This document shows, piece by piece, positions 17,328 through 27,272 of a stretch of DNA of 64,000 nucleotides; position 1 is the stretch's first letter; each line of letters begins with the position of its first letter. The notes under the pieces are model-generated. The model ran no database searches. It was not told where the DNA came from and saw only the letters and a program-made list of their open reading frames with translations. Origin of the DNA: a bacterium (GTDB taxonomy: Bacteria > Bacteroidota > Ignavibacteria > SZUA-365). Position numbers and translations under genes: made by a program. The stretch lies in NCBI GenBank assembly GCA_020444325.1, contig JAHLLD010000017.1, forward strand, positions 1-64,000. The letters are read 5' to 3'.

Positions 17328-17903
17328 TCAGAGATAAAGAATGAGGAAAATCATGGGGACGAGAATGCCGGCTGCGGTCAGCCATGCACCGCGGCCGGAA
17401 ATACCTTTTTTCCCCTTGAGGATGAAGAGTCCGGAGATGGCGAGCACAACGAGCGCCCCGGCGAAAATGTCGGAAAACCAGGTCCAGAGCTGCCGAGGAG
17501 TATTGTAATGCAGATAGTTCACTTCAAAGAACACCGCGCGACGGCGCGCATGTTCAAGAACGCCCACACCGCTGGACATATCCACAGTCAGCGATCCACC
17601 ATCAAGGAAAATCTTTACAGTGGCGTCATCGGGAAAATAGTGTTTTTTGTAATTGTCCGCCTCATCGAACGCGGACAGGAGTTCGAGCGCGGCGTCACGG
17701 TCAAACGACGCACGCTGGATGCCGCTTTCGACCTGCACCTCCTGCCTTGTGATTTCGTAATTCGGATCCCACTCCTTGATATGATTGAGGGCGATGCCGG
17801 ATAGTGCGTATATCACGGTCATGGCCGCGAAAAAATAGCCGAGGTCGCGATGAATCGCCTGATTCCAGAGACGTATACGATGAGAAAGCTTCATGCTGGG
17901 CAT
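17328..17903 (-). CDS. PepSY-associated membrane protein
   Basis: A 191-residue protein with an N-terminal helix pattern typical of PepSY-associated TM proteins (RLWNQAIHRDLGYFFAAMTVIYALSGIALN), a periplasmic segment of about 90 residues containing a PepSY-like stretch (NYKKHYFPDDATVKIF), and two C-terminal helices. The family is often tied to iron/haem or siderophore reduction and to envelope proteases; the substrate here is unknown. An alternative ATG lies 9 nt downstream at 17894. It is first in a three-gene run with the ABC ATPase and DUF2723 genes. Confidence 0.8.
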   Translation of the reverse strand: MPSMKLSHRIRLWNQAIHRDLGYFFAAMTVIYALSGIALNHIKEWDPNYEITRQEVQVESGIQRASFDRDAALELLSAFDEADNYKKHYFPDDATVKIFLDGGSLTVDMSSGVGVLEHARRRAVFFEVNYLHYNTPRQLWTWFSDIFAGALVVLAISGLFILKGKKGISGRGAWLTAAGILVPMIFLILYL

Positions 17904-17940
17904 ACTGTGATGTGAGTGGGAACAGGGATAACAGCTATAG

Positions 17941-17968
17941 AAAAGGCCAAGCTCTCACTTGGCCTTTT
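17941..17968 (-). terminator. Terminator after the OB-fold lipoprotein gene
   Basis: Perfect 11-bp arms AAAAGGCCAAG and CTTGGCCTTTT around CTCTCA. The stem ends in TTTT on both strands, so it can act in either direction; on the minus strand it ends the 17987-18652 gene. Confidence 0.8.
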
Positions 17969-17986
17969 CCTGCTTCTGCTGCGTAA

Positions 17987-18652
17987 TCAGTGGGCGTGTT
18001 CTTCGCCCTCCTCTGCGGGCATGTCCTTTGCCACGGGCACGTCGCTGCCATCTTTCATCGAGTAGGTGACGCAGTCGAGGTGCCAGCGGGAGATGTACGG
18101 TTTGCCGCTCTCTGCAAGCTCGGCGCGGAGATTGCGCACGGCGTCCATGCCCTGCGGTTCGACATGACCGTCATTGCCCTGGCCTTCGCCGTTCTTCATT
18201 TCTTTTTCCGCTTTGTTCATGCCCTTCTCATGCTCGGCAAGATCCTGACCGGCATGATCATGGGTCTCTTCCTCGCTCTGTGCGGCGAGCAGTTCCTGCT
18301 CGTACTCGGCGATGTAGGCGCTGTCAATGCGTGTTTCGCGAAGGATACCCTTCACAACGATATCGCTGCCTTCGAGCTCACGTGCGAACGCGGGCATATC
18401 TTCCGGCGCTTCAACGCGGATTTTCTCATTCGTTTCCGCATCCGTCACGTGCACACGGCGTCCGCCATGCTTGCAGACATGCGTAACCAGACCTTCAATC
18501 GTGACTTCGCCATCGATGTTGTCCTGCGCGCTGGCGAGCATTTTGGTCACCGTAACGGCGCTCCCTGCGGCATCCTTGTTTTCATCCGAGTTCTGCTGTC
18601 CACATGCGGTGAGCAGTACAGCGGCAAGGGTGATAACAAAAAACTGTTTCAT
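17987..18652 (-). CDS. Lipoprotein with OB-fold (tRNA_anti-like) domain
   Basis: A 221-residue protein. The signal peptide ends in lipobox LTAC (Cys 17). Residues about 38-115 resemble a small OB-fold: DNIDGEVTIEGLVTHVCKH, then GGRRVHVTDAETNEKIRV, a pattern seen in Bacteroidota exported OB proteins with CxH near a GG turn, where the Cys/His may bind metal. The rest is acidic and His-rich (ETHDHAGQDLAEHEKG; tail EEGEEHAH), again suggesting metal contact. It is a single-gene unit. Function unknown. Confidence 0.72.
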   Translation of the reverse strand: MKQFFVITLAAVLLTACGQQNSDENKDAAGSAVTVTKMLASAQDNIDGEVTIEGLVTHVCKHGGRRVHVTDAETNEKIRVEAPEDMPAFARELEGSDIVVKGILRETRIDSAYIAEYEQELLAAQSEEETHDHAGQDLAEHEKGMNKAEKEMKNGEGQGNDGHVEPQGMDAVRNLRAELAESGKPYISRWHLDCVTYSMKDGSDVPVAKDMPAEEGEEHAH

Positions 18653-18769
18653 TCGTGTCTCCTGTTGCTATATGAGGTGCGTGTGTGCATCTGGTTCGCG
18701 TGCGCCTGGACGCGAAAGGATTCAAGTAATAAAAATACGCAAAGACCCTGAATTTTCCATCGCAGATCG

Positions 18770-20026
18770 TTACGCGCTGGCGTAGCGTTTTTCGAGAACG
18801 ACACGGCCATTTTTCACGACGGTGTTCAGGTGATTGACCCCATAGTGATAAAGAATGCGCTGGTAATTGGGCGTATCGAACATGAGCAGATCGGCCTGTT
18901 TACCAACTTCAATGCTCCCGTGTGTTTCCGCACGATCCAGTGCGGCAGCGGCATTGATGGTCGAGGCGGTGATGATTTCCTCCATGGTCATACCCATCTG
19001 CAGCGCCGCCAGGCTCATCATCAGCTGCATGTTTTCACTCATGCAGGAACCGGGATTCGCATCCGTGGCGATGGCGACGGGCAAGCCGGCGTCAATCAGT
19101 CTGCGCGCATCGGGGAACTCCTCTCCAAGAAAGAGCGAAACGCCGGGCAGCAGCGTCGCGATGGTCCCGGCTTCCTTCATGCGAGTGATACCTTCGTCGC
19201 TGATATGATCGAGATGGTCGGCGGAAGACGCGTGCATCTCGGCAGCCAGTTCGGATCCGGCCCCGGCGGTAATCTGGTCGGCGTGGACCCGGACGTTCAA
19301 TCCGAGTTCTCTGCCCCGTGTGAAGATTTCGCGGGCTTCATCTATCGTGAATGCGCCCTTTTCGATAAATACGTCACAGTACTCGGCGAGCTTTCGTGAA
19401 GCGACCTCGGGGAGCATGTCGTCGAGAACGAGCCGTACATAGTCTTCGCGGCGATCTTTGTAGTCGAAAGGAATGGTGTGCGCACCGAGGAAGGTCGGCA
19501 CGATCTCCACGACGTGGAGTTCCTTGAGTTCGTTGATGACCTCGAGCATCTTGATTTCATTCTCGAAATCCAGTCCATACCCGCTCTTGATCTCCACCGT
19601 GGTCGCGCCGAATCCCAGGCAGCTGTCGAGGCGATGCAGCGCATACTCCGTCAGCTCTACCTTGGTGGCGGCGCGTGTCGCTTTGACCGTGGTATTGATT
19701 CCGCCCCCGTCGGCAGCGATTTCCGCGTATGTCGCGCCGGCAATGCGCCGTGCGAATTCCTCTTCCCGCGCACCGGCGAAGACAAGATGGGTGTGCGAAT
19801 CCACGAGTCCGGGAAGAATGGTTTTTCCCAGCGCACTGATGCTGCGCTCGGCGTCTCCGATGTCGATGGCATCTGACGGACCCACGTAGGCAATTTTCCC
19901 ATCCTTGATCCCGATGGCCGCATCGCGTATGAGTCCTATCTCGCGCATGTCTTTTCCGCACCGGGCGCTTCCGTTCGAAGCTGCGGTCACGACCTGCGTT
20001 GCGTTGTAGAAAATCAGATCCATCAT
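18770..20026 (-). CDS. hutI: Imidazolonepropionase
   Basis: A 418-residue amidohydrolase that opens the imidazolone ring in histidine breakdown (4-imidazolone-5-propionate to N-formimino-glutamate). Visible metal-site motifs: DSHTHLVFAG (HxH), then IEIKSGYGLD-like EIKSGYGLDFENEIKML, VRVHADQITAGAG, SADHLDHIS and ATDANPGSC (metal Asp). Length fits HutI (about 405-420). GAGGAAG upstream fixes the start; ATG at 20026 and the next ATG are equally possible. It lies 4 nt after aspS in one operon. No hutH, hutU or hutG is seen here, so the rest of the pathway is elsewhere. Confidence 0.95.
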   Translation of the reverse strand: MMDLIFYNATQVVTAASNGSARCGKDMREIGLIRDAAIGIKDGKIAYVGPSDAIDIGDAERSISALGKTILPGLVDSHTHLVFAGAREEEFARRIAGATYAEIAADGGGINTTVKATRAATKVELTEYALHRLDSCLGFGATTVEIKSGYGLDFENEIKMLEVINELKELHVVEIVPTFLGAHTIPFDYKDRREDYVRLVLDDMLPEVASRKLAEYCDVFIEKGAFTIDEAREIFTRGRELGLNVRVHADQITAGAGSELAAEMHASSADHLDHISDEGITRMKEAGTIATLLPGVSLFLGEEFPDARRLIDAGLPVAIATDANPGSCMSENMQLMMSLAALQMGMTMEEIITASTINAAAALDRAETHGSIEVGKQADLLMFDTPNYQRILYHYGVNHLNTVVKNGRVVLEKRYASA

Positions 20027-20030
20027 ACGC

Positions 20031-21803
20031 TTACTTCCTCAGGCTGATGTGCAATTCCTTCAGCTGCGCTTCCGAAGCGGGGGACGGCGAACCGTCCATC
20101 AGCGACAGTGCGCTGTTCGTTTTCGGGAAGGCGATGACGTCACGAATCGAGCCGATGCCGGCGAGGATGGTGACGATGCGGTCGAGTCCCATGGCCATTC
20201 CACCATGCGGTGGTGCACCGTACTTGAACGCGTTGATGAGGAAACCGAATTTTTCCGAAATCTCTTCGTCCGAGAGTCCGAGCACCGAGAAGATCTTCGC
20301 CTGCAGGGTGCTGTCGTGAATACGAATGCTGCCGCTGCCGACTTCATTCCCGTTCCATACGAGATCATAACAATCTGCCCGCGCCGCGCCGGGATCACTG
20401 TCGAGCAACGGGATGTCATCCGGCTTGGGCGAGGTGAACGGGTGATGCTCCGCGTAATAGCGCTGTGTCTCGTCATCCCACTGAAAGAGCGGGAAATCCA
20501 CGACCCAGAGCAGCTTGTGCACGCCGGACTGTATCAGTCCGAGTTCGCGCGCCAGTTCGACGCGCAGCGTGCCGAGCGCCTCCAGCGCGAGACGTTTGTT
20601 CGCATCGGCCACGATCAGCAGCAAGTCGCCGTCTTCAGCACCGAGCGCTTCCCGGATACCGCTGAGCTGCGACTCGTCGAGGAATTTTGCAATGGGACTC
20701 GTGAGCGACCCCTCGGCCGCCTTCATCCAGACGAGTCCGCCCATACCCAGCGCTTTCGCGCGATCGGTCACCTCGTCGAGTTTCTTGCGGCTGAACGCCT
20801 CCGCCTGTCCTTTGACATTGATACCCGATACGATACCGCCGGCGCCGAGCGCTCCGCTGAAGACCTTGAACTCCGCACCCTGCAGCACGTCATTGAGCGT
20901 CACGAGCTCCATATCGAAACGCAGATCGGGCTTGTCTGATCCATAGCGCTCAAGAGCCTCGTAATAATCCAACACCGGGATGGGCAGCGGAAGGTCGACA
21001 CCAACGGTGTCTTTCAGGACACGCTGCACGAAGCCCTCGATAAGACGGTAGACGTCTTCGGGACGAATGAAGGACATCTCCAGATCTATCTGCGTGAATT
21101 CAGGCTGGCGGTCGGCGCGAAGATCTTCATCCCTGAAACACTTGACGATCTGCACGTAACGATCGAAGCCCGCGACCATCAGCAGCTGCTTGTAGGTCTG
21201 CGGTGACTGCGGGAGCGCGTAGAATTTTCCTTCATGCACGCGGCTCGGCACCAGGTAGTCGCGCGCACCTTCCGGTGTGCTTTTCATCAGCACGGGGGTT
21301 TCAATCTCGATGAAATCCTGGTCGTCGAAATAGCGGTGTACAATCTGATAGAGCTTGTGCCGCAGCAACAGATGTTTCTGCAGTACGCCACGGCGCAAAT
21401 CGAGATAGCGGTATCGCAGGCGGAGATCCTCATGTGCCTCGACCTCGTCCTCGATCTCGAAAGGCGTAATCTCCGCCGCGTTCAGAATTTCAAAGGAATC
21501 GACGATCACCTCGATTTCGCCGGTGGGCATCTCGGCGTTTGCCATGCCATCGGGACGCGCCTGCACCGTGCCGGTAATCGACAGCACGTACTCGGAACGC
21601 AATTCATGCGCACGTTCATGAACTTCCTTGTTATGCTGCGGAGCGAATACCACCTGGGAAAGTCCGTAGCGGTCACGCAGATCGATGAAAATCATTCCAC
21701 CGAGATCCCGTCTGCCGTCCACCCAGCCATTGAGTGTGACCGTTTCGCCGATGTTCTCCGCGCGCAGCGCGCCGCAGGTGTGCGTTCGTTGTGTAAACTG
21801 CAT
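20031..21803 (-). CDS. aspS: Aspartyl-tRNA synthetase
   Basis: A 590-residue class IIb synthetase that charges tRNA-Asp. An N-terminal OB anticodon-binding domain (VTLNGWVDGRRDLGGMIFIDLRDR) is followed by class II motif 1 (LYQIVHRYFDDQDFIEIETP), motif 2 (VKCFRDEDLRADRQPEFTQ), a bacterial GAD insertion (about 290-420) and motif 3 (GMAMGLDRIVTIL). Length matches bacterial AspRS. The ATG is preceded by AGGG. It is the first gene of the aspS-hutI pair. Confidence 0.98.
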   Translation of the reverse strand: MQFTQRTHTCGALRAENIGETVTLNGWVDGRRDLGGMIFIDLRDRYGLSQVVFAPQHNKEVHERAHELRSEYVLSITGTVQARPDGMANAEMPTGEIEVIVDSFEILNAAEITPFEIEDEVEAHEDLRLRYRYLDLRRGVLQKHLLLRHKLYQIVHRYFDDQDFIEIETPVLMKSTPEGARDYLVPSRVHEGKFYALPQSPQTYKQLLMVAGFDRYVQIVKCFRDEDLRADRQPEFTQIDLEMSFIRPEDVYRLIEGFVQRVLKDTVGVDLPLPIPVLDYYEALERYGSDKPDLRFDMELVTLNDVLQGAEFKVFSGALGAGGIVSGINVKGQAEAFSRKKLDEVTDRAKALGMGGLVWMKAAEGSLTSPIAKFLDESQLSGIREALGAEDGDLLLIVADANKRLALEALGTLRVELARELGLIQSGVHKLLWVVDFPLFQWDDETQRYYAEHHPFTSPKPDDIPLLDSDPGAARADCYDLVWNGNEVGSGSIRIHDSTLQAKIFSVLGLSDEEISEKFGFLINAFKYGAPPHGGMAMGLDRIVTILAGIGSIRDVIAFPKTNSALSLMDGSPSPASEAQLKELHISLRK

Positions 21804-21894
21804 GATGCCCTGTCCGTTGGTGTTCGTTCGATGCTAAACTCTAAATATACCGCAATAGGAACGCGAATAAAACGGGTGAGACGGATAAGGACAG

Positions 21895-22063
21895 AACACG
21901 GACAAAACGGATAACACCAATCAATGAGAACACGGATCCCACGGATTTCAGCGGATTTTCACGGAGGTTATGGCGAGCGCTTTTTCCTGACCTCCGTGGA
22001 AATCCGTGAAAATCGGTGTGATCTGCGTTCCCATTGATTGGTGTTATCCGTTTTGTCCGTGTT
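21895..22063. repeat. 169-bp imperfect palindrome (intergenic repeat)
   Basis: The outer arms are perfect 32-bp inverted repeats (21895-21926 against 22032-22063; starts AACACGGACAAAACGGATAA). The inner arms (21927-21968 against 21990-22031) match at 34 of 42 positions and contain tandem CACGGATTT / CACGGAGGT-like motifs. The 21-nt loop is AT-poor and holds AGCGCT. No open frame fills it. The outer motif CCGTTTTGTCCGTGTT is shared with 1-55, so this is a dispersed repeat rather than a gene-specific structure. Confidence 0.85.
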
Positions 22064-22474
22064 CCTGTTTTTTTCTGTCGGTGAAATCTCGTAATTTTGT
22101 TTCTGGACAGAGCTATCTTTATATCCGATTAGAAACCGCAGCACCTACGTCCCATGGACACTTGCTTTCAAGGCAACCTGACATCAGAGATTTCTTCCGG
22201 CCCTGTCCTGCTCGCCATCCGCTTTCGCCGGCGGGAAGAGCAAACTGCTGCATTTCCCTTCACCGCTGCCGGCAATCTGCCGGCACCAGGAAGCTCCCGC
22301 CGGGAGCGGAAAGGATGTTTGCCTTCTGTACGCACCGAATCATTGTGCAACTCCCTTACGAACAATGACTTGGACCGTTCATCGCTATGCGGGGAGCACG
22401 GCATGGACACGCGACGGGAACACCGTCGTCCGCACAGCTAATGTCACAACCGATCTGATAAACAGAGGTACAGT
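22064..22474. other. Gene-free stretch ahead of nifJ
   Basis: About 410 nt with no convincing gene. A 95-codon open frame at 22154-22441 has no ribosome site, no hydrophobic or conserved pattern and atypical composition. Short hairpins are visible: GCCGGCAATCTGCCGGC (near 22267) and the self-complementary GCTCCCGCCGGGAGC (near 22300). The nifJ promoter must lie here or in the palindrome, but no strong box was found. Confidence 0.5.
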
Positions 22475-25400
22475 ATGAGTAACCGGAAAAAAGTGACGAT
22501 TGACGGCAACGAAGCCGCCGCGTTCGTCGCGCACAAGACCAACGAAGTATGTGCTATCTACCCGATTACGCCCAGTTCGAACATGGGTGAATGGGCGGAT
22601 GCCTGGTCTTCACAGAACAGGCCGAATATCTGGGGCACCGTACCGGTGGTCTCCGAATTGCAGAGCGAAGGCGGCGCATCCGGCGCCGTGCATGGTGCAC
22701 TGCAGGCGGGATCACTGACGACGACGTTCACCGCGTCGCAGGGACTGCTCCTGATGATCCCCAATATGTATAAAATCGCCGGCGAGCTGACCTCGACGGT
22801 GTTTCACGTCTCCGCCCGCTCGGTTGCCGCGCAGGCGCTGTCGATTTTCGGCGACCACAGCGACGTCATGGCCGTACGCCAGACCGGTTTCGCCCTGCTC
22901 TCCTCGAACTCCGTGCAGGAAGTGATGGATTTCGCCCTGATCGCGCAGGCCGCGACGCTGAAATCGCGTGTTCCTTTCGTGCATTTCTTCGACGGTTTCC
23001 GCATCTCGCATGAAGTGATGAAAATCGAAGAGCTGACGAATGAGGATATGTTCGCCATGCTGCCCGACGATCTGATCGTAGAGCATCGCGCACGCGCCCT
23101 CTCTCCCGAACGTCCCGTGATCCGAGGTACCGCGCAGAATCCTGACGTCTTCTTCCAGGCCCGCGAGACCGTGAATCCTTACTACAATGTCTGCGCCGAC
23201 ATCGTGCAGGAGACCATGGATCGCTTCGGTGAAGTGGTTGGCCGCAAGTACAATCTCTTCGATTACGTCGGTGCTCCCGACGCAGAACGCGTCGTGATCA
23301 TGATGGGATCCGGTGCCGGTGCGGCAGAGGAAACCGTCGAGTACCTGACCGCACAGGGTGAGAAAGTTGGTCTGCTCAAAGTCCGTCTCTTCCGTCCCTT
23401 CTCCGTCAAGCACTTCATCAATTCCCTGCCTGCGACGGTGAAGTCCATTGCCGTGCTCGACCGCACGAAGGAACCCGGCGCAGCCGGCGAGCCGCTGTAT
23501 CAGGACGTCCACACCGCACTCGCAGAGGCGATGACGGAAGGCACACTGCCGATGGACCGTTACCCGAAGGTCGCCGGTGGACGTTATGGACTTTCCTCCA
23601 AGGAATTCACTCCGGCGATGGTCAAGAGCGTCTTCGACAACCTGATGCAGGACAAGCCGAAGAACCACTTCACCGTTGGTATCAAGGAAGACGTGACCAA
23701 CTCGAGTCTCGATTTCGATCCGAAGTTCAACATCGAACCCGACGATGTGTTCCGCGGGATGTTTTACGGACTCGGTGCTGACGGCACGGTCGGTGCGAAC
23801 AAGAACTCGATCAAAATCATCGGTGAGGGCACGGACAACTTTGCACAGGGCTACTTCGTGTACGATTCGAAGAAGTCCGGTTCGATGACGACGTCGCATC
23901 TGCGCTTCGGGCCGCGTCCCATCAACAGCACCTATCTGATCAGCTCGGCAAAATTCGTCGCCTGCCATCAGTTTGTCTTCCTCGAGAAATTCGACATGCT
24001 TTCGCACATCGTCGAGGGCGGAACGTTCCTGCTCAACTCGCCGTACGGACCGAACGAGGTGTGGGACAAGATGCCGCGCAAGGTGCAGCAGCAGATCATT
24101 GACAAGAAGCTGAGCTTCCACGTCATCGACGGCTACAAGGTCGCCGAGGCGACGGGAATGGGCGCCCGCGTGAACACCATCATGCAGACCTGCTTCTTTG
24201 CGATCTCCGGCATCCTTCCGAAGGATGAGGCCATCGCAAAAATCAAGGAAGCCATCAAGAAGACTTACGGCAGCAAGGGCGACAAGATCGTCCAGATGAA
24301 CTTCAACGCGGTGGATCAGACGCTCGAGAACCTGCATGAAGTCAAGGTCCCGGCCGAGGCCAGCAGCAGCATCGAGATGCCGCCTGTGGTTTCCGACAAG
24401 GCACCGGAATTCGTACGCGACGTCACGTCGATGATGATTGCCGGACACGGCGATGACATCCCGACCAGCGCCCTGCCGGTGGATGGCACGTTCCCGACCG
24501 CGACAACGATGTGGGAGAAGCGCAACATCGCACTCGAAATCCCGGAATGGGATATCGACACCTGCATCCAGTGCAACAAATGCGCCATGGTCTGTCCCCA
24601 CGCGACCATCCGTATCAAAGTCTTCGATGAGAAGGAACTCGAGAACGCCCCCGAGAACTTCAAGTACACCGATGCCAAGGGCAAGGAGTACAAGGGACTC
24701 AAGTACAGCATCCAGGTTGCACCGGAAGATTGCACGGGCTGCGCGCTCTGCGTCGAGGTGTGTCCCGCCAAGAACAAGTCGGAAGTGCGCCTGAAAGCCA
24801 TCAACATGGTTCCGCAACCGCCGATCCGCGAGCAGGAACGCGAGAACTGGGACTTCTTCCTGAACATCCCGGAATTCGACCGCACCACCTGCCGCGTCGA
24901 TACCATCAAGGGTTCACAGCTGCTGCAGCCGCTGTTTGAATTCTCGGGTGCCTGCTCGGGCTGCGGCGAGACTCCGTATGTCAAGCTCACCAGCCAGCTT
25001 TTCGGCGACCGCATGATCGTCGCCAACGCCACGGGCTGTTCTTCGATTTATGGCGGCAACCTTCCAACCACCCCGTGGGCCGTCAATGCCGACGGTCAGG
25101 GTCCCGCCTGGTCGAACTCCCTGTTTGAAGACAACGCCGAATTCGGCTTCGGCTTCCGCCTCACCATCGACAAGCAGAATCAGTTCGCACGCGAACTGCT
25201 GATGCGCATGGCAGGCGATGTCGGTGAAGATCTTGCGCGCGGACTCCTCGACGCTGACCAGTCCACCGAGGCAGGCATTCTCGAACAGCGCAAGCGCGTC
25301 ACCGCACTGAAAGACAAGCTGGCCGGACTCAGCACGCCGGAAGCCAAGCGCCTTCTCTCCGTGGCCGACTTCCTGATCAAGCGCAGTGTGTGGATCATGG

Positions 25401-26077
25401 GCGGTGACGGCTGGGCGTATGACATTGGTTATGGCGGACTCGATCACGTGCTCGCCTCCGGTAAGAATGTCAACGTGCTGGTCATGGATACCGAAGTGTA
25501 CTCAAACACCGGTGGACAGATGTCGAAGGCCACACCGATCGGTGCCGTTGCAAAATTCGCCGCCGGCGGCAAGCCCATTGCGAAAAAGGACCTCGGACTG
25601 ATGGCCATGAGCTACGGTACGGTGTATGTCGCACAGGTCGCCATGGGCGCCAATGATGCCCAGACCCTTCGCGCCTTCCTCGAAGCCGAAGCCTACGACG
25701 GTCCTTCCCTCATCATCGCCTACAGCCACTGCATCGCGCACGGTATTGACATGTCCAAGGGCATGGAGCATCAGAAAACCCTTGTCGAATCGGGTCTCTG
25801 GCCGCTGTACCGCTACAATCCGGATCTCGTCGCCGAAGGCAAAAATCCCTTCAAGCTCGACTCCAAGCCGCCGAAAATTTCGGTCAAGGACTTCATCACG
25901 ACCGAAACGCGTTTCAATATGCTCTTCAAGAGCAAGCCTGACGAGGCAGCCCGCCTGCTCGGCATGGCGCAGGAGCATGTCAACAATCGGCAGAAATACT
26001 ACCAGCAGCTCGAGACGCTGTATGAGAATATCAGCGTCCCTGCACAGGAAGCAGCCGAAGACACGGCAGCGGAATAA
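22475..26077 (+). CDS. nifJ: Pyruvate:ferredoxin (flavodoxin) oxidoreductase, homodimeric
   Basis: A 1200-residue protein that reversibly converts pyruvate and CoA to acetyl-CoA and CO2, passing electrons to ferredoxin. All fused PFOR domains are present in order: N-terminal domain with [14 protein letters not shown]; domains II-III; a 2x[4Fe-4S] ferredoxin domain with [13 protein letters not shown] (about 697) and [12 protein letters not shown] (about 753); and the C-terminal TPP domain with [12 protein letters not shown] and [10 protein letters not shown]. Proximal cluster cysteines appear in [16 protein letters not shown] and AYSHCIAHG. Length fits the family (about 1170-1200). AGAGG precedes the ATG. 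Key enzyme of anaerobic carbon metabolism; followed by a DHOD-like gene. Confidence 0.98.
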   Translation: MSNRKKVTIDGNEAAAFVAHKTNEVCAIYPITPSSNMGEWADAWSSQNRPNIWGTVPVVSELQSEGGASGAVHGALQAGSLTTTFTASQGLLLMIPNMYKIAGELTSTVFHVSARSVAAQALSIFGDHSDVMAVRQTGFALLSSNSVQEVMDFALIAQAATLKSRVPFVHFFDGFRISHEVMKIEELTNEDMFAMLPDDLIVEHRARALSPERPVIRGTAQNPDVFFQARETVNPYYNVCADIVQETMDRFGEVVGRKYNLFDYVGAPDAERVVIMMGSGAGAAEETVEYLTAQGEKVGLLKVRLFRPFSVKHFINSLPATVKSIAVLDRTKEPGAAGEPLYQDVHTALAEAMTEGTLPMDRYPKVAGGRYGLSSKEFTPAMVKSVFDNLMQDKPKNHFTVGIKEDVTNSSLDFDPKFNIEPDDVFRGMFYGLGADGTVGANKNSIKIIGEGTDNFAQGYFVYDSKKSGSMTTSHLRFGPRPINSTYLISSAKFVACHQFVFLEKFDMLSHIVEGGTFLLNSPYGPNEVWDKMPRKVQQQIIDKKLSFHVIDGYKVAEATGMGARVNTIMQTCFFAISGILPKDEAIAKIKEAIKKTYGSKGDKIVQMNFNAVDQTLENLHEVKVPAEASSSIEMPPVVSDKAPEFVRDVTSMMIAGHGDDIPTSALPVDGTFPTATTMWEKRNIALEIPEWDIDTCIQCNKCAMVCPHATIRIKVFDEKELENAPENFKYTDAKGKEYKGLKYSIQVAPEDCTGCALCVEVCPAKNKSEVRLKAINMVPQPPIREQERENWDFFLNIPEFDRTTCRVDTIKGSQLLQPLFEFSGACSGCGETPYVKLTSQLFGDRMIVANATGCSSIYGGNLPTTPWAVNADGQGPAWSNSLFEDNAEFGFGFRLTIDKQNQFARELLMRMAGDVGEDLARGLLDADQSTEAGILEQRKRVTALKDKLAGLSTPEAKRLLSVADFLIKRSVWIMGGDGWAYDIGYGGLDHVLASGKNVNVLVMDTEVYSNTGGQMSKATPIGAVAKFAAGGKPIAKKDLGLMAMSYGTVYVAQVAMGANDAQTLRAFLEAEAYDGPSLIIAYSHCIAHGIDMSKGMEHQKTLVESGLWPLYRYNPDLVAEGKNPFKLDSKPPKISVKDFITTETRFNMLFKSKPDEAARLLGMAQEHVNNRQKYYQQLETLYENISVPAQEAAEDTAAE

Positions 26078-26087
26078 CATTCGAGAC

Positions 26088-26119
26088 GGCGTGCGGAGTG
26101 AAAAATCACTTCGCACGCC
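26088..26119 (+). other. Intercistronic hairpin between nifJ and the DHOD-like gene
   Basis: Arms GGCGTGCGGAGTGA (26088-26101) and TCACTTCGCACGCC (26106-26119) pair at 13 of 14 positions around AAAA. No T-run follows, so it is more likely an mRNA stabiliser or attenuator than a full terminator. Confidence 0.65.
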
Positions 26120-26160
26120 ACTATCACGGAAGATCATTACAGAAACCTGAGGATAGAAGC

Positions 26161-27159
26161 ATGGATCTTACCACCACCTACATGGGACTGCAGCTGAAAA
26201 ACCCGCTGGTCCCTTCGGCTTCGCCGCTGTCGCGCGACCTCGACAATATCAAACGTCTGGAAGACGCCGGCGCATCGGCCATCGTGATGTACTCACTTTT
26301 CGAAGAACAGATCGAGCACGAGCAGCTCGAGCTTGACCACTTCCTCGCCCAGGGCGCGGAAAGTTACCAGGAAGCAATCAGCTACTTCCCGGAAGCAGAA
26401 GACTATAACCTCGGTCCCGACGAGTACCTCGAGCATATTCGCTCGGCAAAAGCCGCGACGAATATCCCCATCATCGGCAGCCTCAACGGCGTATCCGCCG
26501 GTGGCTGGCTTGAGTACGCGAAGAAAATTCAGGACGCAGGTGCTGATGGACTCGAACTGAACGTCTACTATATCCCAACCGATACACGTTTCAGCGCCGA
26601 AGAAATTGAAAACATCTACGTCGAAGACCTCACCCGCATCAAGGCGGCTGTGAATATTCCCGTCGCCATGAAACTCAGTCCCTACTTCACGACCATGGCG
26701 AGCATGGCGAAAAAACTGGATGGAGCCGGAGCTGACGCACTCGTCATGTTCAATCGCTTCTACCAGCCCGACTTCGATCTCGAAGAGCTGGAAGTCGTTC
26801 CGACGGTCAATCTCAGCAACTCGACCGAGAACCGCCTCCCGCTACGGTGGATCGCCATCCTCCACGGACATATCCGTGCAAGCATGGCTGCCACCACCGG
26901 CATCCACACTGCGCAGGATGCGCTGAAAATGCTCATGGCAGGCGCCGACGTCACCATGCTCTGCTCCGCCCTGCTCGAAAAGGGTCCTGAGCATCTCGGT
27001 ACCGTCCTCAACGACCTCCAGCAGTGGATGGAAGAAAAGGAATACGACTCCGTCACCCAGATGAAAGGCAGCATGAGCCAGCGCTCCGTCGCCGAACCCG
27101 CCGCTTTTGAACGCGCAAACTACATGAAAGCGCTCAATAGCTGGAAAGTCACCATCTGA
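26161..27159 (+). CDS. Dihydroorotate dehydrogenase-like flavoprotein
   Basis: A 332-residue FMN-binding TIM barrel of the PyrD/DHOD-like family (COG0167). It starts with the typical [22 protein letters not shown], has [36 protein letters not shown] and the C-terminal phosphate-binding region [18 protein letters not shown]. It differs from true PyrD in lacking a clear Cys/Ser active-site loop of the usual kind, so it may not act in pyrimidine synthesis. Start 26161 has GAGG upstream. The position 83 nt after nifJ suggests a redox partner or ferredoxin-linked role, which is inference. Confidence 0.88.
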   Translation: MDLTTTYMGLQLKNPLVPSASPLSRDLDNIKRLEDAGASAIVMYSLFEEQIEHEQLELDHFLAQGAESYQEAISYFPEAEDYNLGPDEYLEHIRSAKAATNIPIIGSLNGVSAGGWLEYAKKIQDAGADGLELNVYYIPTDTRFSAEEIENIYVEDLTRIKAAVNIPVAMKLSPYFTTMASMAKKLDGAGADALVMFNRFYQPDFDLEELEVVPTVNLSNSTENRLPLRWIAILHGHIRASMAATTGIHTAQDALKMLMAGADVTMLCSALLEKGPEHLGTVLNDLQQWMEEKEYDSVTQMKGSMSQRSVAEPAAFERANYMKALNSWKVTI

Positions 27160-27216
27160 GACGAAATGACTCAGCAGTCAGAATACTGACTAATGAGTTC
27201 TGGAAATGACTGATCG

Positions 27217-27249
27217 GTCACCCCGCTTCCCGGCGGGGTGACTTTTATT
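27217..27249 (+). terminator. Intrinsic terminator of the nifJ operon
   Basis: Perfect 10-bp arms GTCACCCCGC (27217-27226) and GCGGGGTGAC (27233-27242) around TTCCCG, followed by TTTTATT. Confidence 0.9.
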
Positions 27250-27272
27250 CTGGAGGGGCTGCGCGTTCCTTT

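Noticed and set aside
22154-22441. 95-codon open frame ahead of nifJ
   Set aside because: No ribosome site, no hydrophobic core or motif, composition unlike neighbours; another frame is open as well, as expected for GC-rich non-coding DNA.
22712-24817. 701-codon open frame antisense to nifJ
   Set aside because: Shadow of the well-supported PFOR frame in GC-rich DNA; no own motif or ribosome site.
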